In this document: piece after piece, positions 45,006 to 55,440 of the stretch
Position numbering within the stretch: position 1 is the first letter of the stretch
How the letters are laid out: each line of letters starts with the position of its first letter
NCBI GenBank assembly: GCA_020796225.1
Contig: CM036756.1
Coordinates: 43,519,398-43,583,397 of the forward strand
Direction of reading: 5' to 3'
Source of the DNA: Arion vulgaris
Lineage: Eukaryota; Mollusca; Gastropoda; Stylommatophora; Arionidae
DNA length: 64,000 nt
The notes under the pieces: model-generated
Seen by the model: the letters and a program-made list of their open reading frames with translations, nothing else
What the model was told of the DNA's origin: nothing
The model's database searches: none
Made by a program: the position numbers and the translations under genes

Positions 45006-46535
45006 CTATGTTATGTTATGTTATGTTATGTTATGCGATCGACGTCACGGCACATTAGAATTCCATGCATGCTCTGTCCTCCGCTGCAGCAGCCATCCCA
45101 AAGTCCATTTGCTCATCTACCCATGAACAGTTGAGTATCTTCTCTCTTTACCACGAAGACGACACTGTCTGGCATGTCCACACTTAACGCCTAATTCTCG
45201 AACTCGTTCCAGTGTCTGAGACTGCCCCATGTCACATAATTGAGAGCGTACCGCATTGATGATATCGGCTCTGTCCATACTTCTGCACGTTTGAGTCGGG
45301 GCATTGTTTGCAAGAAAGTATGCATGCTCGTTACCCTGCACTCTAGAATGTTCAGGTGTGTACAGCCAAGTCATTTTCTTGAGATGTGATCTCCGAATGC
45401 TGTCCACCCATTCCACACGCATACTTCCAGATTCAATCAGTTGAAGCATATTCATCGAGTCTGATATGATGATCGTATGGGTAACCTGTTGCTCAGCCAC
45501 CCATGACAGAGCCCTGGAGGCAGCAGTGATCTCCATAGTCATGCTCGATGTCGTTGTCTCGAAAGCGCCGCAGTCCTCATGAAGTGTGCGACCATTTCGC
45601 TGTGCTGAATAAGCCCACGATGATCTGGTTCAGCGTCTGACAGAGCCATCGGTGTAGATAATGATATCATCTGGATGGGAGTGTTCATCCACGAGTACAA
45701 GAATCTCCGCATTGACGACGCCCGGGGCCCATTCTCTACAGCGTCTCCCAAGTGTACTGACAACCATGGTGTAAGCAGTCATATCCTCTGATATGGGCAT
45801 CCATTCTTCACCATGTCTCAGCTCATCAAGAGTACAGACCTGTTTAATAACATCCTCTGCCTCGGCCATACAGGATCGGCCTCTCTTCAATCGCCTGCCC
45901 TTGTTTTCATTTATGGATTTATGCAGAGGATGATTTTTGTCAGCAGAAACGCTCAGATAAGCTTTTACCTGTGCGACTTTGTGTCTAATGGCCATCGTTG
46001 GCAATCCAAGGACATAGCGCATTGCCGCACATGAAGTGTCCCGTGTGCAACCAAGTATAAGCCTCATCGCTTCATTTTGGATCCTGTCTAACTTATCCAG
46101 CGATGTTCTGCTTACTGTCAGAAGGCCAAAATCATAGTCCACCGCGCTCAGCACTAGTCCTTGATAAAGAAGAAGCAGCAGCAGACGTTGTTCAATATCC
46201 GCCTCCGCCATAACTTTGAGGAAGTTAGCCCTTTTTTGCCTTTAGGATTACGTTCTCAACATGACTCTTAAATGACAGGCTTTTGTCAACTGTTATACCA
46301 AGATATTTGAGTGTTTCGCTTCTTTCTATGTCTTTGTTACACATGCTGACAACTGGAGTAGGTGTCTTTACTATGTGAGTGTTAAGAGAGAACCATGTCA
46401 GAGAAACCTTTGCTGGGTTCACACTCGCTTTGAATTCATTGCACCAGTCACCAATCCTATTCAGTTCACATTGTAATGCAGATGAGATCTCATTTCTGTC
46501 CTTGCCCATGCGATACACCAGAATGTCACATTAAG
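45005..46535 (-). mobile_element. 5'-truncated Jockey-like LINE with RT thumb and RNase H
   Basis: Reverse strand, from the right: DILVYRMGKDRNEISSALQ (just after the YADD box), IGDWCNEFKASVNPAK, TLKYLGITVDKSLSFKSHV, then RIQNEAMRLILGCTRDTSC and IIIYTDGSV (first RNase H Asp), EITAASRALSWVAEQQV (Glu), IIISDSMNMLQLIESGS (second Asp), PEHSRVQGNEHAYFLAN (HxxxxGN). Frameshifts occur near 46220 and 45640. The 5' end stops at the catalytic box, a typical truncation; the 3' end is a (ATAAC)n tail at 45010-45037. It is absent from the duplicated flank of paralog 1 (break near 10800), so it is a younger insertion. Confidence 0.88.
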
Positions 46536-46734
46536 ATTTAGATTTTTCTCTTACACTGCATTACTAATTTCTTAATCCCTTTTTGTGATGTTAACAATAA
46601 CATTCTATCGCAAGTAAAGCTTAGTTCAGTTTATCGTATTACAAAACGTGATTCCCACCAACTTTAACAGAAAAATGTATTTATAGTCATGAGGTTCTAC
46701 ATAAATAATTATCGATATAAGGGAAGACGGCAAT

Positions 46735-47025
46735 CAAATTATGTAGCAATGGCGAAACATGTAAAAACAAAGTACTATAGTTTAGCAAAATACCAAAAAA
46801 AAATAACAATACTCAGCTACGTTTCGACCGAAAGGCCTTTGTCTGATTGTATATGTTTATTATCTGATTCTGTATGTTCTGTGCTGTTTAAGAAGTGAAT
46901 TTCTTCATTTCTGTTGTATCCTTTGTTTGATAAAGGCATTTGGCGGAAACGTTGATGAGTATTGTTATTGTTTTTGTATTTTGTAAAACTTTGTTTTTAC
47001 GTGTTTTGCCATTGCTACATAAATT
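46735..47025. mobile_element. Foldback element, best copy
   Basis: Left arm TATGTAGCAATGGCGAAACA, AACAAAGTACTATAGTTTAG, CGTTTCGACCGAAAGGCC; right arm is its reverse complement (AAAGGCATTTGGCGGAAACG, TTTTACGTGTTTTGCCATTG, CTACATAAATT). Arms about 100 bp, loop about 85 bp. No coding region. Confidence 0.8.
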
Positions 47026-47395
47026 ATTGACAATCATATTCTAGTTTATAATTTTGGTACAGCGGACAATTTAAATGAGTGACAGTTTTTCACTTAAATT
47101 TAATTTCTTTTCTTATTCCGCAACATAGTTTTGCAAATTGTTCGGACCAAAAAAATAGCAGAGACACTGTGATGGACATGTGAAACCTACTCTTTAACTT
47201 CCTTATTCCACGAAAGTCTTTAATTTAAGACTAGGATTCTGTATTCACTTATTTAGTCTACTGTTCCAAGATTCCAACTCCACCACAGTCTTTCATAGAA
47301 GGTGGTGGATGTGGGCCACATTATTGTCCTCATGTTTGCATGCAGCGTTCAGTTTTGTAAGACATGGCCTGTCGTTACATCAATAACTAATATTG
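47025..47395. other. End of duplicated flank, paralog 2
   Basis: Matches 11275-11550; similarity ends around 47330. Confidence 0.55.
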
Positions 47396-47455
47396 TGTTA
47401 ATCATCTACTCTAATATTGTCTTAATCATCGTCTCTAATATTGTGTTAATCTACA
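47390..47455. repeat. 24-bp repeat, left fragment
   Basis: TAATATTGTGTTAATCATC units, about 2.5 copies. The rest of the array is at 49320-49445; an insertion of about 1.9 kb lies between. Confidence 0.7.
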
Positions 47456-47485
47456 AAGTAAAGAAGACAAAACTACGTTAACATA

Positions 47486-47940
47486 ATGCCATTAATGCTT
47501 CACAAGATCCAGAAGGGCAGGTTTCGGTATAAATGGATGTCGTCTATAGAAGTTTCTAACCCCAGCGGCTTACGTGGATATACTGTCCTGCGCATGAGGC
47601 TGTTTACGGTAATGAGAGAGCGGCAGGCTTGCATCAACAGCATCGATTGTTGGGGAATTGAAGATGGATAAGGGGATATTCTTCGGTCTCTTCGCGACTG
47701 TCTGTTGGATGAGGACACTAAAATCGATGTTGAATCGATCAAGCGATTTAAGCAGTTTGGAGTTACCCGTTGTTCAAGTCGAACTGGATGCCTGAGGCAG
47801 AGTGAGAGGTGTGTTTAATCAGCGAGCCACAGGAACCATCAGTATGCATACTCTTCTATATCTGTTGGAGGAGACTGAGCACCTATGGGTCTGCCCGAAG
47901 TGCAATGACGTCAGTTTAGTAACCAAAACCAATGCCATTA
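47486..47940 (+). repeat. Interspersed repeat X, longest copy
   Basis: Contains CATGAGGCTGTTTACGGTAA, GGCAGGCTTGCATCAACAGC, GGATGAGGACACTAAAATCG, AGTTTGGAGTTACCCGTTGT, and ends CAGTTTAGTAACCAAAACC. Related to 13588-13730 and 61745-62110. Function unknown. Confidence 0.55.
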
Positions 47941-48180
47941 AGGTAAGAAATGAACTAAAATCAAATATAACAATAGACTAATTTAGAGATGTTAGTAAGA
48001 CCAAAACGGGGTCTAAAGCCGAAGGATTGACTTAATTGCGCCGTGTTTTACCACATGTGGCTTAGTCCTGTTCCACAGAAATGGCACGTCATCTGCCAAG
48101 AGTATTGCACAAAGCACAAACTCCGTACCTCCAGCAACAATCCTAGAGGTCTCTGGAAAAAAATGCACTCGTGAGCAGCA
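47940..48180 (-). mobile_element. SINE family A with RTE flank
   Basis: The SINE body (48010-48180) is preceded by GTAAGAAATGAACTAAAATC and AATTTAGAGATGTTAGTAAG, the same RTE sequence that precedes the SINE at 5850. So this is a copy of the nested RTE/SINE unit, not a fresh SINE insertion. Confidence 0.75.
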
Positions 48181-48181
48181 T

Positions 48182-49320
48182 TTGTGTACGGTTCGCTCTC
48201 CGCTAGCCTTTGCTGTCCCCAGCCAAAACCCACAAGGCAGCAGGTTGCCATTTTCTTTTAGGGCAGCGACCCTTAGACGGCCTGCCCTCCCGGGTTTATG
48301 AGCGCCATCTGCCCAGCAAAATCGGTCGTTTTAATGGACGCCTTGGTTTGCCGCCCGTCCAGTTTTGTGTACGGTTTGCTCCGCTAGCCTTTGATTGTCC
48401 CCAATCAACTACAAGGCAACAGTAGTTCCCTGCTAGCGGGAACGTTCACTGGCTTTACCTCTGTTGGGCTTTCCAGTTGTTCTGCACATTTGGGTGGGAT
48501 GCACACCCTCTTACCTGTCGCGCTTGCCGTGCCTGCCTCGCTTGCCGTGCTGTACCATGCTGTGTCATGCCCGCCTGCCCTGCCTGCCCTGCCAGCGTGC
48601 GTGCTAGCTCTGCCCTTGTGCCTGGTCACCATCAGATCTCGCCGTGCTCATATTTTCCGTGCCTTCCGTATCGTACTTCCATTTGTCTGGAATTTCGCCA
48701 CCTGAGGGCCCACTAGTGCAACGTTCGCATGCGTGCACACTCTGCCCTGGTGTCTACCTCATCATTTCCGTCAATTCCCACCGTGGACCCACGCGCAGCT
48801 CAACTCGACTACCAGCATGCTCATCGGCTCAAGAGAGAGGGTTCAAGAGAGAGCATGTGCGGACTCCGAATTTCGCCCCGCGTGGGTCGATGTCTCTTCG
48901 AAGGCTTTGAGTCGTGCGCCCATCTCTGTGATGGGGGCTAGAGTTTTGACCTATGTGGACCAACGTGCGGCTCAACTCGACACCCAGCATACTCATCGGC
49001 TCAAGAGAGAACATGCGCGGGCTCCGAGTTTCGTCACACGCAGTTCCACGTTCATCTTTCCAGCTTTTTCCATCGGCCAGGAGAGGCGAGCTTTAATAGT
49101 CACTCTGTGAGTTCGCTCGTCTGTGTTGCGAGCGGATCCCATCTAGCGTTACTACCTTTGCATCTCTACTTGCCCCAGAGTAGCTCTCCACGGCACCTGC
49201 CCTCTTAGCCAGACCGGAACTACCGTCTGTTACCAGGGCCACCACGTGGAGGTGAGAACAGGGGATTAGAGCCAGCTCCCTAATCCTGGCGCGCCACTTC
49301 CTTGCGCCTTTGACCCCGTT
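48182..49320. other. GC-rich island, unclassified, with internal direct repeats
   Basis: Visibly richer in G+C and CpG than everything around it. A ~40-bp block starting TGTGTACGGTT, with CCGCTAGCCTTTG, occurs at 48185 and 48366; a ~75-bp block with CATCGGCTCAAGAGAGA occurs at 48790 and 48960. Open frames are up to 125 codons but not recognisable. It may be part of a long terminal repeat or untranslated region of an unknown retroelement, or transferred sequence. Confidence 0.5.
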
Positions 49321-49448
49321 TTAATCATTGTGTCTATTATTGTCTTAATCATCTTCTCTAATATTGTCTTAATCATCGTCTCTAATATTGTGTTAATCAT
49401 CGTCTCTAATATTGTCTTAATCATCTTCTCTAATATGGTCTTAACCTT
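49320..49448. repeat. 24-bp repeat, right fragment
   Basis: Units TCTAATATTGTCTTAATCAT, five copies at 24-bp spacing. Same unit as 47390-47455. Confidence 0.85.
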
Positions 49449-49454
49449 TTCACG

Positions 49455-49655
49455 TGCCCGTCTGCCCAGCGTGTTCGTAGCGCGTTGGACTACGGGTGAC
49501 TACCCTCTGTGTGTGCGGGTTCAATTCCGCGGGATGGCAGAAAAAGCCACAGATTTGCCAGATTTACGGTGTTCGTGGCACCGACCGAAGGGTTACGATG
49601 TCCATGGCACCGAGCCGAAGAGCTGAAAAGCTCAAGTGCTTCTGGATCGGAAAAA
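49455..49655 (+). mobile_element. tRNA-derived SINE, family B
   Basis: GTAGCGCGTTGGACTACGGG (A-box region), GCGGGTTCAATTCCGCG (B box), then GTGTTCGTGGCACCGACCGA. Copy of 4335-4515. Confidence 0.72.
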
Positions 49656-49882
49656 AAACCAAAAAACCCCAATCTTTTCAGTTGAACATCGCACGGACAG
49701 GTGTGAATAACTTTGCTATCCTAAACAAATGTCGAACAGACATTTAAGCGTGCAGTTTAAAATGACCTGGCAACCGTATAATGGGCGTGGTCATGAAGCG
49801 TACACTTATTTAAATAAAGTTTACAACATTTCTTATTTACAAACACACAGCTTGAAATATCAATTTCAATCTACATATCGCT

Positions 49883-49887
<5 letters not shown>

Positions 49888-49920
<33 letters not shown>

Positions 49921-49921
49921 G
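49888..49921. repeat. (TC)n microsatellite
   Basis: Near-pure CT run. Confidence 0.95.
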
Positions 49922-50084
49922 ATTGCACTATAGCTCTTGTCAGAGAACAAGTTAATGAATATAGTTCTATGTAGTCTTGGAGACAGTGCTAATTGTTTTC
50001 TTCTTATTTCTATATATCGTTGGCTAGCATGTATGTATTCTTCTCTATTTATCCTCATATACAATAAATGCTCAAATAATTTAC

Positions 50085-50250
50085 CACATCTTGAACCCTC
50101 CTTCTCTTTGTCATGGTGTCTTCCTCCATAATTCTCTTCTCCAACCCTTCATGTGATTTTACGTTTCAAAGACAATTCAGTATTCTCATTTTATTTGTAG
50201 CCGTAGACAGTTTTATTTACCTTTGAGGTCATTCTGATTAAATCTATTGC
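50085..50250 (-). mobile_element. RTE-like LINE tail fragment
   Basis: Resembles 42400-42530 on the same strand (ATTCTCATTTTATTTGTAG, CATGTGATTTTACGTTTC). Short and degraded. Confidence 0.5.
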
Positions 50251-50261
50251 CAGTGTCTGCC

Positions 50262-53200
50262 GGGCCAGCAAGGTAAGCAAAGAATAGTAACACTGTGACC
50301 TACAAGGTAAGAGGTGACTGATGTAGAACCAAGGTAAGCAAAGAATAGTAACACTGTGACTTACAAGGTAAGAGGTGACTGATGTAGAACAAAGGTAAGC
50401 AAAGAATAGTAACACTGTGACTTACAAGGTAAGAGGTGACTGATGTAGAACCAAGGTAAGCAAAGAATAGTAACACTGTGATCTACAAGGTAAGAGGTGA
50501 CTGATGTAGAACCAAGGTAAGCAAAGAATAGTAACACTGCGATCTACAAGGTAAGAGGTGACTGATGTAGAACCAAGGTAAGCAAAGAATAGTAACACTG
50601 CGATCTACAAGGTAAGAGGTGACTGATGTAGAACCAAGGTAAGCAAAGAATAGTAACACTGCGATCTACAAGGTAAGAGGTGACTGATGTAGAACCAAGG
50701 TAAGCAAAGAATAGTAACACTGCGACCTACAAGGTAAGAGGTGACTGATGTAGAACCAAGGTAAGCAAAGAATAGTAACACTGTGACCTACAAGGTAAGA
50801 GGCGACTGATGTAGAACCAAGGTAAGCAAAGAATAGTAACACTGTGACCTACAAGGTAAGAGGTGACTGATGTAGAACCAAGGTAAGCAAAGAATAGTAA
50901 CACTGCGATCTACAAGGTAAGAGGTGACTGATGTAGAACCAAGGTAAGCAAAGAATAGTAACACTGTGATCTACAAGGTAAGAGGTGACTGATGTAGAAC
51001 CAAGGTAAGCAAAGAATAGTAACACTGTGACCTACAAGGTAAGAGGCGACTGATGTAGAACCAAGGTAAGCAAAGAATAGTAACACTGTGATCTACAAGG
51101 TAAGAGGTGACTGATGTAGAACCAAGGTAAGCAAAGAATAGTAACACTGTGACCTACAAGGTAAGAGGTGACTGATGTAGAACCAAGGTAAGCAAAGAAT
51201 AGTAACACTGTGACCTACAAGGTAAGAGGTGACTGATGTAGAACCAAGGTAAGCAAAGAATAGTAACACTGCGATCTACAAGGTAAGAGGTGACTGATGT
51301 AGAACCAAAGTAAGCAAAGAATAGTAACACTGCGATCTACAAGGTAAGAGGTGACTGATGTAGAACCAAGGTAAGCAAAGAATAGTAACACTGTGACCTA
51401 CAAGGTAAGAGGCGACTGATGTAGAACCAAGGTAAGCAAAGAATAGTAACACTGTGACCTACAAGGTAAGAGGTGACTGATGTAGAACCAAGGTAAGCAA
51501 AGAATAGTAACACTGCGATCTACAAGGTAAGAGGTGACTGATGTAGAACCAAGGTAAGCAAAGAATAGTAACACTGTGACCTACAAGGTAAGAGGTGACT
51601 GATGTAGAACCAAGGTAAGCAAAGAATAGTAACACTGCGATCTACAAGGTAAGAGGCGACTGATGTAGAACCAAGGGATGCAAAGAATAGTAACACTGCG
51701 ATCTACAAGGTAAGAGGTGACTGATGTAGAACCAAGGTAAGCAAAGAATAGTAACACTGTGACCTACAAGGTAAGAGGTGACTGATGTAGAACCAAGGTA
51801 AGCAAAGAATAGTAACACTGCGATCTACAAGGTAAGAGGTGACTGATGTAGAACCAAGGGATGCAAAGAATAGTAACACTGCGATCTACAAGGTAAGAGG
51901 TGACTGATGTAGAACCAAGGTAAGCAAAGAATAGTAACACTGTGACCTACAAGGTAAGAGGTGACTGATGTAGAACCAAGGTAAGCAAAGAATAGTAACA
52001 CTGTGATCTACAAGGTAAGAGGTGACTGATGTAGAACCAAGGTAAGCAAAGAATAGTAACACTGCGATCTACAAGGTAAGAGGTGACTGATGTAGAACCA
52101 AGGTAAGCAAAGAATAGTAACACTGCGATCTACAAGGTAAGAGGTGACTGATGTAGAACCAAGGTAAGCAAAGAATAGTAACACTGCGATCTACAAGGTA
52201 AGAGGTGACTGATGTAGAACCTAGGTAAGCAAAGAATAGTAACACTGCGATCTACAAGGTAAGAGGTGACTGATGTAGAACCTAGGTAAGCAAAGAATAG
52301 TAACACTGCGATCTACAAGGTAAGAGGTGACTGATGTAGAACCTAGGTAAGCAAAGAATAGTAACACTGCGACCTACAAGGTAAGAGGTGACTGATGTAG
52401 AACAAAGGGAAGCAAAGAATAGTAACACTGTGATCTACAAGGTAAGAGGTGACTGATGTAGAACCTAGGTAAGCAAAGAATAGTAACACTGCGACCTACA
52501 AGGTAAGAGGTGACTGATGTAGAACCAAGGTAAGCAAAGAATAGTAACACTGTGATCTACAAGGTAAGAGGTGACTGATGTAGAACCAAGGTAAGCAAAG
52601 AATAGTAACACTGCGATCTACAAGGTAAGAGGTGACTGATGTAGAACCAGGTAAGCAAAGAATAGTAACACTGTGATCTACAAGGTAAGAGGTGACTGAT
52701 GTAGAACCTAGGAAAGCAAAGAATAGTAACACTGCGATCTACAAGGTAAGAGGTGACTGATGTAGAACCTAAAAGGATAAGCAAAGAATAGTAACACTGT
52801 GACCTACAAGGTAAGAGGTGACTGATGTAGAACCAAGGTAAGCAAAGAATAGTAACACTGTGACTTACAAGGTAAGAGGTGACTGATGTAGAACCAATGA
52901 AGCAAAGAATAGTAACACTGTGATCTACAAGGTAAGAGGTGACTGATGTAGAACCAATGGAAGCAAAGAATAGTAACACTGTGATCTACAAGGTAAGAGG
53001 TGACTGATGTAGAACCAATGGAAGCAAAGAATAGTAACACTGTGACCTACAAGGTAAGAGGTGACTGATGTAGAACCTAAGAAATATAACACTGGACACA
53101 AGTAAGAGGTGACTGATGAGAACCAAGGTAAGCAAAGAATAGTAACACTGGACCTACAAGGTAGAGGTGACTGATGAACCAAAGCAAGAATAGTAACACT

Positions 53201-54975
53201 GATACAAGGTGGGTGACTGATGAACCAAGGTAAGCAAAGAATAGTAACACTGTGATCTACAAGGTAAGAGGTGACTGATGTAGAACCAAGGTAAGCAAAG
53301 AATAGTAACACTGTGATCTACAAGGTAAGAGGTGACTGATGTAGAACCAAGGTAAGCAAAGAATAGTAACACTGTGACCTACAAGGTAAGAGGTGACTGA
53401 TGTAGAACCAAGGTAAGCAAAGAATAGTAACACTGTGATCTACAAGGTAAGAGGTGACTGATGTAGAACCAAGGTAAGCAAAGAATAGTAACACTGTGAT
53501 CTACAAGGTAAGAGGTGACTGATGTAGAACCAAGGTAAGCAAAGAATAGTAACACTGTGATCTACAAGGTAAGAGGTGACTGATGTAGAACCAAGGTAAG
53601 CAAAGAATAGTAACACTGTGATCTACAAGGTAAGAGGTGACTGATGTAGAACCAAGGTAAGCAAAGAATAGTAACACTGTGATCTACAAGGTAAGAGGTG
53701 ACTGATGTAGAACCAAGGTAAGCAAAGAATAGTAACACTGTGACTTACAAGGTAAGAGGTGACTGATGTAGAACCAAGGTAAGCAAAGAATAGTAACACT
53801 GTGATCTACAAGGTAAGAGGTGACTGATGTAGAACCAAGGTAAGCAAAGAATAGTAACACTGTGATCTACAAGGTAAGAGGTGACTGATGTAGAACCAAG
53901 GTAAGCAAAGAATAGTAACACTGTGATCTACAAGGTAAGAGGTGACTGATGTAGAACCAAGGTAAGCAAAGAATAGTAACACTGTGACCTACAAGGCAAG
54001 AGTGACTGATGTAGAACCAAGGTAAGCAAAGAATAGTAACACTGCGATCTACAAGGTAAGAGGTGACTGATGTAGAACCAAGGTAAGCAAAGAATAGTAA
54101 CACTGTGATCTACAAGGTAAGAGGTGACTGATGTAGAACCAAGGTAAGCAAAGAATAGTAACACTGTGACCTACAAGGTAAGAGGTGACTGATGTAGAAC
54201 CAATGGAAGCAAAGAATAGTAACACTGACCCACAAGGTAAGAGGTGACTGATGTAGAACCAAGGAAGCAAAGAATAGTAACACTGACTAAAGGTAAGAGG
54301 TGACTATAGAACCAAGGTAAGCAAGAATAGAAATTACTACAAGGTAGAGGCTGATGTAGAACCAAGGTAAGCAAAGAATAGTAACACTGTGATCTACAAG
54401 GTAAGAGGTGACTGATGTAGAACCAAGGTAAGCAAAGAATAGTAACACTGTGATCTACAAGGTAAGAGGTGACTGATGTAGAACCAAGGTAAGCAAAGAA
54501 TAGTAACACTGTGATCTACAAGGTAAGAGGTGACTGATGTAGAACCAAGGTAAGCAAAGAATAGTAACACTGTGATCTACAAGGTAAGAGGTGACTGATG
54601 TAGAACCAAGGTAAGCAAAGAATAGTAACACTGTGATCTACAAGGTAAGAGGTGACTGATGTAGAACCAAGGTAAGCAAAGAATAGTAACACTGTGATCT
54701 ACAAGGTAAGAGGTGACTGATGTAGAACCAAGGTAAGCAAAGAATAGTAACACTGTGATCTACAAGGTAAGAGGTGACTGATGTAGAACCAAGGTAAGCA
54801 AAGAATAGTAACACTGTGACCTACAAGGTAAGAGGTGACTGATGTAGAACCAAGGTAAGCAAAGAATAGTAACACTGTGATCTACAAGGTAAGAGGTGAC
54901 TGATGTAGAACCAAGGTAAGCAAAGAATAGTAACACTGTGATCTACAAGGTAAGAGGTGACTGATGTAGAACCTA
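50262..54975. repeat. 61-bp satellite, about 77 copies, made from a family C element
   Basis: Unit contains GCAAAGAATAGTAACACTG, ATCTACAAGGTAAGAGGTGA and CTGATGTAGAACCAAGGTAA. It corresponds to the first ~65 bp of family C elements (GCAAAGAATAGTAACACTGC through GTAGGGGCCTAGGGAAGC) with a small deletion in GGCATGTCGTAAGAGG. Left boundary CTGCCGGGCCAGCAAGG and right boundary CTAGGGAAGC are the element's own sequences. Higher-order sharing: the AGGCGACTGAT variant recurs at 50800 and 51410 (610 bp) and GGGATGC at 51675 and 51858 (183 bp). Noisy stretches at 53080-53220 and 54225-54360. Confidence 0.95.
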
Positions 54976-55130
54976 GGGAAGCAACCTAGTAAAATAAAAG
55001 TGTCTCAGAAATCGAATGTGTTGACCTACTTGTAGGCGAATAACTGGCACAACGTACAATCGCTCTTAGGCTCAGATCACAAACCCAAACATTGACTAAG
55101 GGCGATACTTTTTGGACACCGATCATCCAA
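54975..55130 (+). mobile_element. Family C element, 3' remainder after the satellite
   Basis: Continues directly from the array: AGTAAAATAAAAGTGTCTCA, ACCTACTTGTAGGCGAATAA, CACAACGTACAATCGCTCTT. Confidence 0.85.
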
Positions 55131-55164
55131 CACGAATAATATAACGTCAAAATGGCAAACCCAT

Positions 55165-55440
55165 CCGTCCCACAGTTCTAGGAAAAGCTACCCTAGTGAA
55201 TAAACAGCGTGGCAAGAAATCGGATGTGCTGGCCTAGGCACCCATATGCGCATAACTGGCACAACGCACAATCTCTCTTAGGCACCGATCACATACAAAC
55301 CACAACGTGTGGTTTTAATAAGTGATCGATATGGGACGTTGGCAGAAGAAGAAGAAGGCTGAGATCACATACAAAACACACAGAGTGGTTAACAGAATGG
55401 TTAACAGAGTGGTCCTCCATATAGAGCGTAGGAAGAAGAA
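55165..55440 (+). mobile_element. Family C element and duplicated tail
   Basis: AAGCTACCCTAGTGAATAAA, CAGCGTGGCAAGAAATCGGA, GTGATCGATATGGGACGTTG and two GAAGAAGAAG tails. Confidence 0.75.

Noticed and set aside
48391..49110. Protein-coding gene in the GC-rich island
   Set aside because: Frames overlap on both strands, none has a recognisable domain, and long frames are expected at high GC.
52496..54509. Overlapping reverse-strand frames (STSVTSYLV, SVTILCLPW repeats)
   Set aside because: The 61-bp unit shifts frame each copy, giving 183-bp frame periodicity; not genes.
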